NCBI GenBank assembly: GCA_001714685.2
Contig: MDTP02000059.1
Span: forward strand, 1-46,337
DNA from: Methanosarcina sp. Ant1
GTDB lineage: Archaea; Halobacteriota; Methanosarcinia; Methanosarcinales; Methanosarcinaceae
Reading direction: 5' to 3'
DNA length: 46,337 bases
In this document: positions 1 through 9,320 of the stretch, piece by piece
Position numbering within the stretch: the first letter of the stretch is position 1
Layout of the letters: each line of letters starts with the position of its first letter
The notes under the pieces: generated by a model
The model's database searches: none
The model's input: only the letters and a program-made list of their open reading frames with translations
Told to the model about the DNA's origin: nothing
Position numbers and translations under genes: made by a program

Positions 1-432
1 TCTATGGATAAGATGATTTTCAATTCAAGACCGCGTTGGTTTTTATGAGGATATCCACACAAAACAACGAAGAGCCCTAAATTTCAACGCAGCCCAATTG
101 CTCAGGTCAACATCCAGATCAAAGAGTTTAGATCAAAGGATCTAATAGAATATTAATATCTGTTTAAAAGAAAACAGCGTGATTTTTTATTCGTGGCTGA
201 GGTCAGAATCTTATTTTTAACCTCAGCTTTCAAGGTTTAATTCTCATCTATGGGCAAAGGTGATTATTTTCCATATACTGTGAAAATTATTGCCTTCCTT
301 ATTATTATGTTTGTTTATATATAAAAAATAAGTTATTTGGAGAATATTCCAAATACCCAGCCAGATAGAATTCTTATTATACGATTTACCCTCTTGATAT
401 TGTTTTTCCTGCATTACAGGTTTTTAGCTCCA
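1..432. other. Intergenic stretch left of npdG, no confident gene
   Basis: No convincing gene is visible. A plus-strand frame from base 1 is open up to a TGA near position 48 and is open again to a TAA near 165, which could be the end of a broken gene entering from the left, but I do not recognise the peptide. An 8-bp inverted repeat (GCTGAGGT at 196-203, ACCTCAGC at 220-227) next to T-rich sequence could be a transcription terminator. The rest is AT-rich. Confidence 0.4.
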
Positions 433-1140
433 TCAGGAAAAGTTCATTCCAAGATCTTTAAGTCCATTGAGTTTTGCCAGGTTGATCAACATTGGTGTAA
501 GAGATTCCATAATACTTGCCTGGTTAAGAGGACCTCCATCCAGGGGTCTCAAGCATCCCATATTCTTTGCAAGTTCCATGACCAGCTTTTTTGCTTCGGC
601 ATCGTCACTGCATACGATTGCATCGTGTACGGCTTTACATTTAACAATATCTTTGAGTTTTCCTGCCGGGATGTTGTGGAAAGCTGCAACAACTTTGGTA
701 GATTCCGGGACTTTTTTCTGGATTGCAAGAGCAGCTGAGCCTTCTGCTGGAGGTTTATAGATGAAAAGGTTTCCTTCTTTTGCCATAGGAACTACAGGAG
801 TGACAAGAATCTTGTTTTCAAGAGCCTCCCGGCTTTCATCCAGCAGAGGCAAAACATGGTCAAAACGGATTGTAAGAATTATTAATTCAGCTGCCTTTGC
901 AGCTTCAAGGTTTGTGTTTCCTGTGATGATTATTTTGGATGTATCGAACCCACAATTCCCAAGTTCTAATAAGGCTTGTTTTGCGGCTTCGTCTGCAGTT
1001 TCCCTGGACCTGGACCCTATAATTACCTCATTCTTTACACCATCAGTCATAAGGTTTTGAAGGGCTAGCCTGAGAACCATGCCCTCCCCGATATTGCCGG
1101 TCCCTCCCAGGATAGCGATTTTTAACTTATCAGGATTCAA
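433..1140 (-). CDS. npdG: NADPH-dependent F420 reductase (F420H2:NADP oxidoreductase)
   Basis: Soluble enzyme that moves hydride between reduced coenzyme F420 and NADP+, supplying NADPH for biosynthesis. The 235-residue protein starts with a dinucleotide-binding motif (ILGGTGNIGEG, about residues 10-20), as in the F420-dependent NADP reductase family, and the length fits that family. The start is a TTG at 1138-1140, supported by a strong GGAGGT ribosome binding site 9 bases upstream; no ATG lies close by in frame. It is a single gene with a repeat-rich spacer upstream. The assignment is based on the family's N-terminal fold and overall sequence; the chance that it is another NADP/F420 oxidoreductase is small. 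Confidence 0.9.
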   Translation of the reverse strand: MNPDKLKIAILGGTGNIGEGMVLRLALQNLMTDGVKNEVIIGSRSRETADEAAKQALLELGNCGFDTSKIIITGNTNLEAAKAAELIILTIRFDHVLPLLDESREALENKILVTPVVPMAKEGNLFIYKPPAEGSAALAIQKKVPESTKVVAAFHNIPAGKLKDIVKCKAVHDAIVCSDDAEAKKLVMELAKNMGCLRPLDGGPLNQASIMESLTPMLINLAKLNGLKDLGMNFS

Positions 1141-1460
1141 TTTAAAAAGACCTCCAGTTTGCTATGTATTCCATAAAAGATATCAGAGAGTTAATATAAC
1201 TTCCGTCTTTAATTTGTACTATACGTATAAATATTTGCGGAATGCTCCTCTCGAAGTAATAAATTCGCTCTTTGCTGTTTTGTGTGGATTTGTCCCTTAA
1301 CTGCAAGTTTAAATGAAAGGATAAAATGCCGCCAGCGCGGAAAATGTGGAATAAAAAAAGCACAGGAACAATCCTTCCGCGTTTTCCGCGGTTATGGAGT
1401 TTCTTGATTAGGTTTTCCTGCCTTTCTTTCCGCGGTTCAACTTTACATTGAAGATGAGGG

Positions 1461-1980
1461 GCGAAATTTTAGTACTTGATGATAAATTAATCTGTCAGTT
1501 TGTGAATTGTTGATTTTTACTGTGAGCACCATAATTCATCCATTGACTACAGTTTAAACGAAAGGATAAAACGCGGAAAACGCGGAAAAAAAACTGTGAT
1601 TTTTGAACTTATCTTTCAATTAGCCTTCTTGAGCGAAGCGAAAAGGGCAGCGTACTCCCGAGGAGCAATTCGGGAGGCGAAATTTTAGTACTTGATGATA
1701 AATTAATCTGTCAGTTTGTGAATTGTTGATTTTTACTGTGAGCACCATAATTCATCCATTGACTACAGTTTAAACGAAAGGATAAAACGCGGAAAACGCG
1801 GAAAAAAAACTGTGATTTTTGAACTTATCTTTCAATTAGCCTTCTTGAGCGAAGCGAAAAGGGCAGCGTACTCCCGAGGAGCAATTAGGGAGGCGAAATT
1901 TTGGCACTTGATGATAAATTTATCTTATCCAGTTTGTGACGTGTTGATTTTTAATGTGAGCACTATAACTCAAGTTTTTA
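1461..1980. repeat. 216-bp tandem repeat, two full copies plus a partial third
   Basis: Copy 1 is 1461-1676 and copy 2 is 1677-1892, nearly identical. A third, diverged and truncated copy runs from 1893 to about 1980 and stops at the end of the DUF2284 gene. Each unit holds a doubled ACGCGGAAA motif and a short hairpin (CTCCCGA / TCGGGAG in copy 1, damaged in copy 2). A degenerate piece of the same unit lies upstream at about 1309-1365. No convincing coding potential is seen. Confidence 0.85.
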
Positions 1981-1987
1981 CCCAATT

Positions 1988-2527
1988 TTATTCGAGCAGC
2001 AAAATTCCAACACATACGGTTTTCTCCGGCTTGCAGAACTCAAGCACAAGTCCTGAATTTTCCATTGCCTTCTGGAGGTTTACCCCCACAGCTTCCGGTG
2101 CAAAACGCCTCATTTCCGGCTTTACGCACTTCTGAAGGTTACAGACTTCGCACTCGTTACAGGAGCCAGGCCTTAAGAGATGTGCAAAGGTAAAACCTTC
2201 CCTGAAAGCTTCCTGTTCAAGCTCGAACATTTTATGGAAAGAGTCCTTCCGAAGCTCTGACCAGGCTTCAAGGATATCGGGCACTTCTGCCGTATCGTGT
2301 TCATCTACAAGGAGAAGTGCACTGCTGTATTCCGCTATCACCTTCCTGAACTCATCGATTGACATAACATAAGGTGGACAGCTCAACCTTGTTCCATAAC
2401 CTTTGCAGCCGTAAGCACACTTCAGAGCAGTCCGGTTTTCAATCGGAATGTTCTTTGCATCCAGAAAATAAGCTTTAAGTCCCATTTCAGAAGCCTTTTC
2501 AACAAGGTCCTCGTATTTTACAAACAT
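1988..2527 (-). CDS. DUF2284 predicted metal-binding protein
   Basis: A 179-residue cytoplasmic protein of the DUF2284 family, which is widespread in anaerobes and has no established function. Seven cysteines are placed as expected for metal or Fe-S ligands: C37, C41 and C50 in the N-terminal half and C123, C126, C129 and C134 in a CxxCxxCx4C cluster. The start ATG at 2525-2527 has an AAGGGG ribosome binding site. It stands alone; its 3' end touches the 216-bp repeat block. Fe-S binding is inferred from the cysteine spacing only. Confidence 0.75.
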   Translation of the reverse strand: MFVKYEDLVEKASEMGLKAYFLDAKNIPIENRTALKCAYGCKGYGTRLSCPPYVMSIDEFRKVIAEYSSALLLVDEHDTAEVPDILEAWSELRKDSFHKMFELEQEAFREGFTFAHLLRPGSCNECEVCNLQKCVKPEMRRFAPEAVGVNLQKAMENSGLVLEFCKPEKTVCVGILLLE

Positions 2528-2585
2528 GATAACCCCTTTTCAAAAACTATTTTTGTTTTACTTTTTGTTTCCTTTTAATGTGTAT

Positions 2586-2644
2586 CCTTGCTAGTTATTT
2601 TTTCTGTTTTGAAAACCTTGCTAGTTATTTTTCTGTTTTGAAAA
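2586..2644. repeat. Tandem direct repeat of about 30 bp
   Basis: Two adjacent copies (2586-2615 and 2616-2644), each beginning CCTTGCTAGTTATTTT and ending CTGTTTTGAAAA, differ only by one T in a homopolymer. They lie between the divergent DUF2284 and M24 peptidase genes. Confidence 0.85.
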
Positions 2645-2810
2645 AGAACCAAAATTTATACTGTGCCAGCAACTTGTTTCTTCATTTTAGAATTTATCAT
2701 AAAAGATCAAACGTAACCTTTTACCTCTCCCGTAGTAAGTTTCTACTATACTCACTATGTGGGTTACACTTCTATAATTGAGAGCAGATAAACTTAGTAA
2801 AGGGATTCAC

Positions 2811-4004
2811 ATGATTAAGAAAGTACCTTTAACTGAACTGGAAAACCGCATGAGATATTTCAGAACACGAATGGATATCTCTAATCCCGAGTGGGAAATA
2901 GCCGTCATCTTCAGCAAAATAAACCTTTATTACTTTAGTGGCACGATGCAGGATGGAATGCTGATTATCCCGAAGAACGGAGAAGCAACTTTCTGGGTAC
3001 GGCGCAGCTATGAAAGGGCGCTGGACGAATCATTATTTCCTAATATAGAACCCATGAACAGTTTCCGTGATGCTGCAAAAGGTATAAGCGGGCTTCCTGA
3101 AACTGTTTATACGGAGACCGAAGTGGTTCCTCTGGCTTTATACCAGAGATTTCAAAAACACTTCCCTTTTAAAAATGTTAAATCAGTTGATGCCCAAATC
3201 TGCGCTGTCAGAGCAGTAAAAAGTGAATATGAACTATCGCTGACGAGAGAAGCTGGAAAGATTCACCAGCATGTACTGGAAGACATTTTGCCAGAGATGC
3301 TGCGGGAAGGGATGAGTGAAGTAGACCTGTCAACAGAAATCTTTTCGGTTATGGTCGAGGAAGGGCACGATGGATTATGCCGTTTTGGCATGTTCGATAC
3401 TGAGATGTTTCTGGGAAAAATCTGTTTTGGTGAAAGCTCAATTTATCCATCTTATTTTGATGGGCCTGGAGGGAGTTACGGGATGAGCCCTGCAGTTCCT
3501 CTGATCGGAAGCCGTAATAGGAAACTACTAAAAGGCGATCTGGTCTTTATTGACATTGGGTCCGCTGTTGAAGGATATAACACAGATAAAACTACAACAT
3601 ATATGTTTGGCTCTTCACTTCCCAATTATGCTATAGGCGTCCACAATAAATGCGTGGATATCCAAAATGAAGTTGCGGAGATGTTAAAACCCGGCGCCGT
3701 TCCTTCAGAAATATATAATTCCATAATGAACAATCTCGATGAGGATTTCCTGCAAAACTTCATGGGTTATGGGAAACGTAAAGCTAAATTCCTCGGTCAT
3801 GGGGTTGGGCTATTAATCGATGAAACACCTGTAATTGCAGAAGGATTTGATGAACCTCTGCAGGAAGGAATGGTATTTGCTCTCGAACCCAAAAAAGGAA
3901 TTGAAAAAATCGGGATGGTGGGAATTGAAAATACATTTATAGTAACTTCTAAAGGTGGAGAGTGTATTACAGGAGATAATCCAGGTTTGATTCCTGTATT
4001 TTAA
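2811..4004 (+). CDS. M24-family metallopeptidase (Xaa-Pro aminopeptidase-like)
   Basis: Protein of 397 residues with a creatinase-like N-terminal domain (about 1-160) and a pita-bread M24 domain (about 170-397). All five metal ligands of the family can be seen: Asp in FIDIG, Asp in NTDKTTT, His in LGHGVG, Glu in FALEPK and Glu in GIENTF, so it is probably an active dimetal aminopeptidase cleaving before proline or a related imide hydrolase. I chose the ATG at 2811 because AAAGGGA precedes it; an in-frame alternative start at 2778 lacks such a site. It is monocistronic. Substrate cannot be deduced. Confidence 0.85.
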   Translation: MIKKVPLTELENRMRYFRTRMDISNPEWEIAVIFSKINLYYFSGTMQDGMLIIPKNGEATFWVRRSYERALDESLFPNIEPMNSFRDAAKGISGLPETVYTETEVVPLALYQRFQKHFPFKNVKSVDAQICAVRAVKSEYELSLTREAGKIHQHVLEDILPEMLREGMSEVDLSTEIFSVMVEEGHDGLCRFGMFDTEMFLGKICFGESSIYPSYFDGPGGSYGMSPAVPLIGSRNRKLLKGDLVFIDIGSAVEGYNTDKTTTYMFGSSLPNYAIGVHNKCVDIQNEVAEMLKPGAVPSEIYNSIMNNLDEDFLQNFMGYGKRKAKFLGHGVGLLIDETPVIAEGFDEPLQEGMVFALEPKKGIEKIGMVGIENTFIVTSKGGECITGDNPGLIPVF

Positions 4005-4084
4005 GTAACGAAAATTAAAGCATAAAATAAAAAAGTGAGAGATGGAGTTTGGTATCTCCATCTAAAGCTCATTTGAAGTTAATT

Positions 4085-5119
4085 TTATTCCCTTTTCCTT
4101 GCAAGCTTCTTCTTGGCAAGCTTTTCGATTATCTCAAGATTGACTTCCCCGCCTACGCTCAGTTTCTTGTTTGCAACCGCGCTGTCAAGGAGGTGTTGCC
4201 CGACGAGGGTACGAACGACAAGGGTAGTGTAGCCGTCAGGACTTCCGACCGACCCGGCTGAAATGTCGGCCTTGAGTGCGGTAAAGTCTGTACAGATGCC
4301 ACAGCCTGGGCGGACAGTGTCTTCGAGTTCGGCAAGGGGGATTACATACTGAGTCCCATCATTGAGAGTAATCTCAAGTTTACCTTTTACATCGATGCGG
4401 CAGACTTTCATAGGCTCGAGGGCGTACTCGCTTTTCAGTTTGCCTGCAATGAGTTTCTCGTAATCGAAGCTTTCAGTGCAGAAGAGCCCAAGCACAAAAC
4501 GAATAGATCTCTTATACGGGCCCACAAGCTGGTGGTCTGTTTCAAGCATCTTGCGGACTGCCTGGACTACGCAGGGAACTCCGACAACTGCAATATTCCT
4601 GTATTTCCTCTTTACGACCGCTTCTTTGAGGGACGAGACCAGAGGGACCCACCAGTTGTAGCGGCTTCCGGCTAGGGAAATAAGGGCTTCACTTCTGGTG
4701 ATTACCATCGAGTGCGGCTTGAGGGTCCATGGGTCTTCAGTAACCGTAACCACAGCATCTACAAGGCCTGTATCCAGAGCATTTGCAAGAATTGCTGTGA
4801 CGGCTCCTCCGCTCTGCTTTTTCGGAATATTAAATTCGGCTTTTCCGGCAGTGATTTTAAGATAGTCTCCGAGAAGGCTTGAAGGCTGTTCATCGAGTCT
4901 TGGACATACCTCATAGCAGGCTCCGCAGGGCACATCGTCAATAGCTGATTTACAGTAACCGCTGCTCTGTGGGTGTGTGGAATTCCCGCCGGTTTCGAAG
5001 TACAGGGCGTCAGCAGGGCAGACTGCAATGCAGGCCCCGCAGCCTGAGCAAAGGCCTTCGTCCCAGACTTTGGATTTTAGGTCAAAGTAATTCTTACTTA
5101 CTGGTTTCTGTTCTGCCAT
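4085..5119 (-). CDS. FrhB-like F420-binding subunit with two [4Fe-4S] clusters, glutamate synthase associated
   Basis: The 344-residue protein has an N-terminal two-cluster ferredoxin region (C24, C27, C30, C34; then C56, C65, C68, C72) followed by the coenzyme F420 hydrogenase/dehydrogenase beta-subunit domain (FrhB/FpoF type, about 90-330), which in characterised relatives binds FAD and exchanges hydride with F420. It begins 6 bases after the GXGXG-domain gene and is the last gene of the glutamate synthase operon. By position and domains it most likely feeds electrons from F420H2 through Fe-S clusters to the FMN domain. An alternative is a sulfite-reductase or hydrogenase subunit, but no such partner gene is near. 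Confidence 0.8.
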   Translation of the reverse strand: MAEQKPVSKNYFDLKSKVWDEGLCSGCGACIAVCPADALYFETGGNSTHPQSSGYCKSAIDDVPCGACYEVCPRLDEQPSSLLGDYLKITAGKAEFNIPKKQSGGAVTAILANALDTGLVDAVVTVTEDPWTLKPHSMVITRSEALISLAGSRYNWWVPLVSSLKEAVVKRKYRNIAVVGVPCVVQAVRKMLETDHQLVGPYKRSIRFVLGLFCTESFDYEKLIAGKLKSEYALEPMKVCRIDVKGKLEITLNDGTQYVIPLAELEDTVRPGCGICTDFTALKADISAGSVGSPDGYTTLVVRTLVGQHLLDSAVANKKLSVGGEVNLEIIEKLAKKKLARKRE

Positions 5120-5125
5120 GTCTGA

Positions 5126-5875
5126 TCACTCCCAGACGTATTTGTTTGCAAAAGGTCGGCTGCTTGCAGGTCCGATCCTTGTGTAGTTTGTGTCCAGAAA
5201 CTCTGTGGGGTCAAGCTCGAAGTGTTCGCAGAAACTCTTTATTACCGGGGCAATGCGTTCGAGGTCGCTCTCAGTAAACTCGATTTTCTTGGCTCCTACG
5301 CCAAGGAGATAGTCGTCCACTTCTCCGCGGATAATGATCTCTCCACCGTGGATTCCACTTCCTATGCCCCTGTCGGTCATAGATTTTTCCTTGCCTATAC
5401 CCAGAACAAGCACAAGGCCGCCTGCCATATACTCCCCGAGGAAAGAATGGGCTGTCCCCCCTACGACAAGTACGGGCTTAGCTTCCACTTCATACTGTTT
5501 CATGTGGATGCCTCCCCGGTAGCCAATATTATTCTTTACAAAGACTTTTCCTCCGCGCATGCTGTGGGCGACTGCATCACCTGCGCTTCCGTGGATCACA
5601 AGCATGCCTTTGTCCATTGTATTTCCTGGGGCATGTTCGGCATTCCCATGTATAATACAGGTTGGCCCGCTCATGAATACGCCTAAGTCTCCGCCTGGGA
5701 CTCCGTTAATTATGATCTTGACATTTCCCCTTAAGCCGTCTCCGATAAAACGCTGTCCGAGCACATTGTCAAGGGTAATCTCTTCTACTCCGTCAGCAAC
5801 TGCAGCCCTTATTTTCTGGTTCAGAGGAGTGTAGTGCATGCCTTTTGCATCGATCCTTAATGTCTTCATTTCCAT
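5126..5875 (-). CDS. Glutamate synthase GXGXG-domain subunit (GltB domain 3)
   Basis: A 249-residue protein made of the right-handed beta-helix GXGXG domain that forms the C-terminal part of bacterial glutamate synthase large subunits and is a separate protein in many archaea. Glycine-rich repeats run through the middle (for example GVPGGDLGVFMSGP and GGTAHSFLGEYMAGG). The domain is structural and holds the amidotransferase against the synthase domain. Its ATG overlaps the TGA of the upstream FMN-domain gene by one base, which argues for translational coupling and equal production. Confidence 0.88.
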   Translation of the reverse strand: MEMKTLRIDAKGMHYTPLNQKIRAAVADGVEEITLDNVLGQRFIGDGLRGNVKIIINGVPGGDLGVFMSGPTCIIHGNAEHAPGNTMDKGMLVIHGSAGDAVAHSMRGGKVFVKNNIGYRGGIHMKQYEVEAKPVLVVGGTAHSFLGEYMAGGLVLVLGIGKEKSMTDRGIGSGIHGGEIIIRGEVDDYLLGVGAKKIEFTESDLERIAPVIKSFCEHFELDPTEFLDTNYTRIGPASSRPFANKYVWE

Positions 5876-7386
5876 CAGGCCCCCGCTGGCAATACATCCA
5901 GGATTTTAAGCATTCCTTCATCCAGCATATATCCGCGCAAACGGTCCCTGTTACCACGCAGACTTTCTATACTGTTGATTCCTGCAGCTCCCATAAGCTC
6001 GCTCAGTTCTAGAGTCCAGCCCTTGATCAAGTTTGCAACCTGAACTGCTCCCATCTCCGGATCAATCCTATTCATCAGTTCCGGCTGCTGGGTAGCAATG
6101 CCCCAGGGGCAGAGGTTTCTGTAACAGTTGCCGCAGACTCTGCAGCCAAGAGAAACAAGGGCAGCAGTCCCGATATAGACAGCATCTGCACCAAGTGCAA
6201 TCGACTTGGCAAGGTCAGCGCTGCTTCTGATTCCGCCGCTTGCAATAACTGAGATCTCGTTTCTTACACCCTGTTCCCTGAGTTTCTGGTCAACGCTTGC
6301 GATTGCAACTTCAATCGGAATTCCTACATGGTCCCTGAAGACCTTCGGGGCTGCACCTGTCCCTCCGCGGAATCCGTCAATTACCACTGCATCTGCAGAA
6401 GAGCGGGCAATACCGGCAGCAATAGGCGCAACGTTATGAACCGCTGCAATCTTCACAAATACCGGTTTTTTCCATTCGGTTGCTTCTTTCAGGCTTCTAA
6501 TAAGTTGAACAAGGTCTTCAATACTGTAGATATCATGGTGCGGAGCCGGGCTAATTGCATCACTGCCAAGAGGAATCATACGGGTCTTTGAGACTTCCTC
6601 GTTTACTTTTTCTCCGGGGAGATGCCCTCCTATGCCCGGTTTTGCTCCCTGACCAATCTTGATTTCAATGGCAGCGCCTCTCTCAAGGTAATCAATGTTC
6701 ACACCAAAACGGCCTGAGGCGACCTGGACAATCAAGCGATCCTGGTACGGATAGAGAGCCTTATGCAGTCCTCCTTCACCGGTTCCCATGTAAGTTCCGG
6801 TCTCTTTTACTGCCTTTGCCATGCTGAGATGGGAGTTCAGGCTGATAGCTCCGAAACTCATGTGCCCAATCATAATTGGGGTATCAAGCTTGAGGTTTGG
6901 AGCAAGTTTTGTTTCCAGTTCTACGTCTCCGCTCTCGGTTTTTCTGAACTTAAGTTTGGATGGTTTCTTTCCTATGTAAGTCCTGAGTTCCATGGGTTCT
7001 CTCAGGGGATCGATGCTCGGGTTTGTGACCTGGCAGGCATCAAGGAGAAGGCGGTCATAGATAATTGGTAGATCCCTGGCGTTTCCCATTCCCGAAAGGA
7101 TAATCTTCCCGCTGCGGGCCTGATTTATTATGTCTTCTCTTATCTCCCTTGTCCAGACAGGGTGGGAACGGTAGTCCACTGGTTTCTCTGTAATGGTTAT
7201 TGCATCCCTCGGGCACATCGCAACACAGCGGAGGCAGGCCGTACATTTCCTGGATTCAATCAGGATTTTATCACCCTCTCTCCGGTACACTTCATAGGAA
7301 CAGTTTTCAATGCAGCGTCCGCAGTCCATGCACTGGTCACGGTCTATGCCGACCTTGAATTTTGGGGGTACACTTCCGAGCGTCAT
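5875..7386 (-). CDS. gltB: Glutamate synthase central FMN subunit with N-terminal ferredoxin domain
   Basis: A 503-residue protein corresponding to the synthase part of GOGAT: it makes glutamate from 2-oxoglutarate and ammonia passed on from glutamine. Residues 1-65 carry two [4Fe-4S] motifs (C19, C22, C25, C29 and C48, C51, C54, C58). The FMN-binding barrel follows, with GEGGLH, GQGAKPGIGG and GGIRSSADL motifs. A late cysteine cluster (CRVCGNC, before PWGIATQ) matches the family's 3Fe-4S site. The gene overlaps the amidotransferase gene by ATGA. No NADPH-binding small subunit is present; the FrhB-like gene takes its place in the operon. Confidence 0.9.
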   Translation of the reverse strand: MTLGSVPPKFKVGIDRDQCMDCGRCIENCSYEVYRREGDKILIESRKCTACLRCVAMCPRDAITITEKPVDYRSHPVWTREIREDIINQARSGKIILSGMGNARDLPIIYDRLLLDACQVTNPSIDPLREPMELRTYIGKKPSKLKFRKTESGDVELETKLAPNLKLDTPIMIGHMSFGAISLNSHLSMAKAVKETGTYMGTGEGGLHKALYPYQDRLIVQVASGRFGVNIDYLERGAAIEIKIGQGAKPGIGGHLPGEKVNEEVSKTRMIPLGSDAISPAPHHDIYSIEDLVQLIRSLKEATEWKKPVFVKIAAVHNVAPIAAGIARSSADAVVIDGFRGGTGAAPKVFRDHVGIPIEVAIASVDQKLREQGVRNEISVIASGGIRSSADLAKSIALGADAVYIGTAALVSLGCRVCGNCYRNLCPWGIATQQPELMNRIDPEMGAVQVANLIKGWTLELSELMGAAGINSIESLRGNRDRLRGYMLDEGMLKILDVLPAGA

Positions 7387-8435
7387 TCTATAAACCTCCC
7401 TATGATGGGTTCTCCTGCCCTGGGAGTGTAAACATTCTTAACTTCGGGATCAAGGCCCCTTATTGCAGCTTCTTCACTGGAGATGTAGAGTTTGCTCCCA
7501 TTTTCGCCAACAACCAGGGGACGCAGTTTAATCCTGTCGGTAAATCCGACAATTCCGTCCTCCGTTCCGACTACGATTGCAAACGGCCCATTCATAAGGG
7601 CAGACCCATATGTCAGGCGGATTGCCTTATTTAGCTCGGATTCCTTTGCAGGCATCCGGTCTATATCGTCCCAGAATGGGGGAGCAAGAGCTCGAACAAC
7701 CATTTCATGGGAGAGCTCATGCTGCCTTCCGAGCAGGTCGAACAGGTAGGCTACAACCTCGGTGTCAGTAAACAGGGTACATTTGTATCCATAGCCTTCG
7801 ACATAACGCTGGTTTGTACCATATGAAGTGATTTCTCCATTATGCACTACTGACCAGTTAAGCAGGTTAAAGGGATGGGCCCCTCCCCACCAGCCAGGAG
7901 AGTTTGTAGGATAACGATTGTGGGCAAGCCAGATATATCCCTTGTAATTCTCGATCCCATAAAAGTTTGCAACATCCTCTGGCCAGCCGGAAGCCTTGAA
8001 GACTCCCATATTTTTCCCGGAGGAAAAGATTGTAGCTCCATTTACATTGGCGTTTACTTGCATGACTATGTATGTAATAACGTCTTTTTCAGAAGCCATT
8101 CTTCCTACCATCAGGTCTTCTGAAGGTTTGAAGAAGTATCTCCAGGGAATATGGACTTTCCTTATACCCGGCTGCGGGATTGTTGGGATCTCTTCCTGGT
8201 GAACAATTTCTCCCCACTGCTGGAGGAGCTCATCAACCTTCTTTTTTGGTTCAGCTAGGTTGTCAAAGAAAACATGGAGAGCATAATAGTCCGCATACTC
8301 AGGATAAATCCCGTATGCTGCATAGCCTGCCCCGTCTCCACTGCCTCTTTCGTTCATGAGACTGAGGGCGGCTTTTATGCTCGACCCGTCCATTCTGGAC
8401 TTTGTTCGATCTATAAATCCTATTATTCCACACAT
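7383..8435 (-). CDS. Glutamate synthase class II glutamine amidotransferase subunit
   Basis: A 350-residue Ntn-type glutaminase that releases ammonia from glutamine for the synthase subunit. The nucleophile is Cys2 (MCGIIGF), exposed after removal of the initiator methionine; HNRYPTNSPGWWGGAHPF and VVHNGEI are the class II glutamine-site motifs. The start is fixed by this Cys and by GAGTGATC just upstream. It is the first gene of the four-gene operon (amidotransferase, FMN domain, GXGXG, FrhB-like). The upstream leader is unusually long if the promoter near 8834 is used. Confidence 0.9.
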   Translation of the reverse strand: MCGIIGFIDRTKSRMDGSSIKAALSLMNERGSGDGAGYAAYGIYPEYADYYALHVFFDNLAEPKKKVDELLQQWGEIVHQEEIPTIPQPGIRKVHIPWRYFFKPSEDLMVGRMASEKDVITYIVMQVNANVNGATIFSSGKNMGVFKASGWPEDVANFYGIENYKGYIWLAHNRYPTNSPGWWGGAHPFNLLNWSVVHNGEITSYGTNQRYVEGYGYKCTLFTDTEVVAYLFDLLGRQHELSHEMVVRALAPPFWDDIDRMPAKESELNKAIRLTYGSALMNGPFAIVVGTEDGIVGFTDRIKLRPLVVGENGSKLYISSEEAAIRGLDPEVKNVYTPRAGEPIIGRFIE

Positions 8436-8488
8436 TTTTGATCACTCTAGAAATGAATACGGATGAACATGATGTAAAATACATTCTT

Positions 8489-8580
8489 TAGAGGATTTCG
8501 AAAAACTCCAAGATTTGGCCGGTTGTTTATAGGGGATATGAACAATTCATTGAAATCAAGGTTTATCGAAATTCTCTTTA
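8489..8580. repeat. 92-bp dispersed repeat, copy A
   Basis: This stretch aligns over its full 92 bp, without net length change, with 11660-11751. Shared blocks include TAGAGGAT, CAATTCAT and GGTTTATCGA. Both copies are non-coding, in the same orientation, and lie 3.1 kb apart on either side of glnA and tspO. It sits in the predicted leader of the glutamate synthase operon. Confidence 0.7.
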
Positions 8581-8810
8581 TGATTTCCTAGATAATTTAT
8601 GTGGCTCGTTTTTGAGAAATAGTTCAAAAAACTTGCCAGCTGGAGAAACTGGGTCTAAGGTGTAATCTTTTTTAGTTTTCATAAGTTAGGTAGATCTTTA
8701 ACTAGATTTATCTTATCCGAATATGTAATTAATGTGAGTAAATAGTAACGCTCCCAATTCTGATTTTACTTTTAACATATGGATTGAGAGGGTAACCACT
8801 AGGGGAAGTA

Positions 8811-8844
8811 AGTAATTTACTACCTATTTGGCAATATATATATG
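8811..8844 (-). promoter_or_regulatory. Candidate promoter and NrpR-type operator for glutamate synthase operon
   Basis: On the minus strand a TATA box (about 8834-8844) is followed 10 bases later by GGTA-GTAAAT-TACT (8811-8824). This differs in one base from the GGTA-N6-TACC motif reported for the nitrogen repressor NrpR in Methanosarcina. The spacing to the TATA box is the same as at glnA. Transcription from here would give a leader of about 370 nt before the amidotransferase start, so a nearer promoter cannot be excluded. Confidence 0.5.
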
Positions 8845-9216
8845 TTTCTTTTTTTTGATTAAAAGTTCTTGAAGTAATACTGCTAAGTGTGGCGCTTTAG
8901 CTATTAAATATTCCTTTCTTCCCTTATTATCTCTTATCATGAACTTTCCAGAATATTGCACTACTATCGTCTTCAGAGCTCCAACATCATTTGTCTGTGT
9001 AATGTAGCCAAGAGCTGCTCCCCATTAAAAAAATAATGCTATTAAAACTCAGAATTTTCGAAGGAAAGCATTTTATATTAATATTCTTTTCAGGCTGAAC
9101 TTTTCGCAAGAAAATAAAACGAAACTTCTCTATAAAAGAAACGAATCGGTAAAAGAAACGAATCGATAAAATGGGATCCTTCCTCTTTAGTCCACTGGAG
9201 CGTTTTTTTAAAATTG

Positions 9217-9244
9217 AAACACACCTACCTGAATAGGTGTGTTT
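9217..9244 (-). terminator. Hairpin downstream of glnA
   Basis: Perfect 11-bp inverted repeat (AAACACACCTA / TAGGTGTGTTT) with a 6-base loop, 77 bases after the glnA stop codon, followed in the direction of transcription by a T-containing stretch. Confidence 0.6.
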
Positions 9245-9320
9245 AGGAAATATATTTCCTCTTAAAATCTGCCGGAGCAAATCTTGCAGGCATATGCAAG
9301 TTCCAGAGATTTCCTTATGC

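Larger units (their letters stand above)
8436..9320. other. 885-bp intergenic region between glutamate synthase operon and glnA
   Basis: Contains no convincing ORF. It holds one copy of a 92-bp dispersed repeat (8489-8580), a candidate minus-strand promoter with an NrpR-type palindrome (8811-8844) and the glnA terminator hairpin (9217-9244). The remaining sequence is AT-rich, and I see nothing else supportable in it. Confidence 0.6.
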
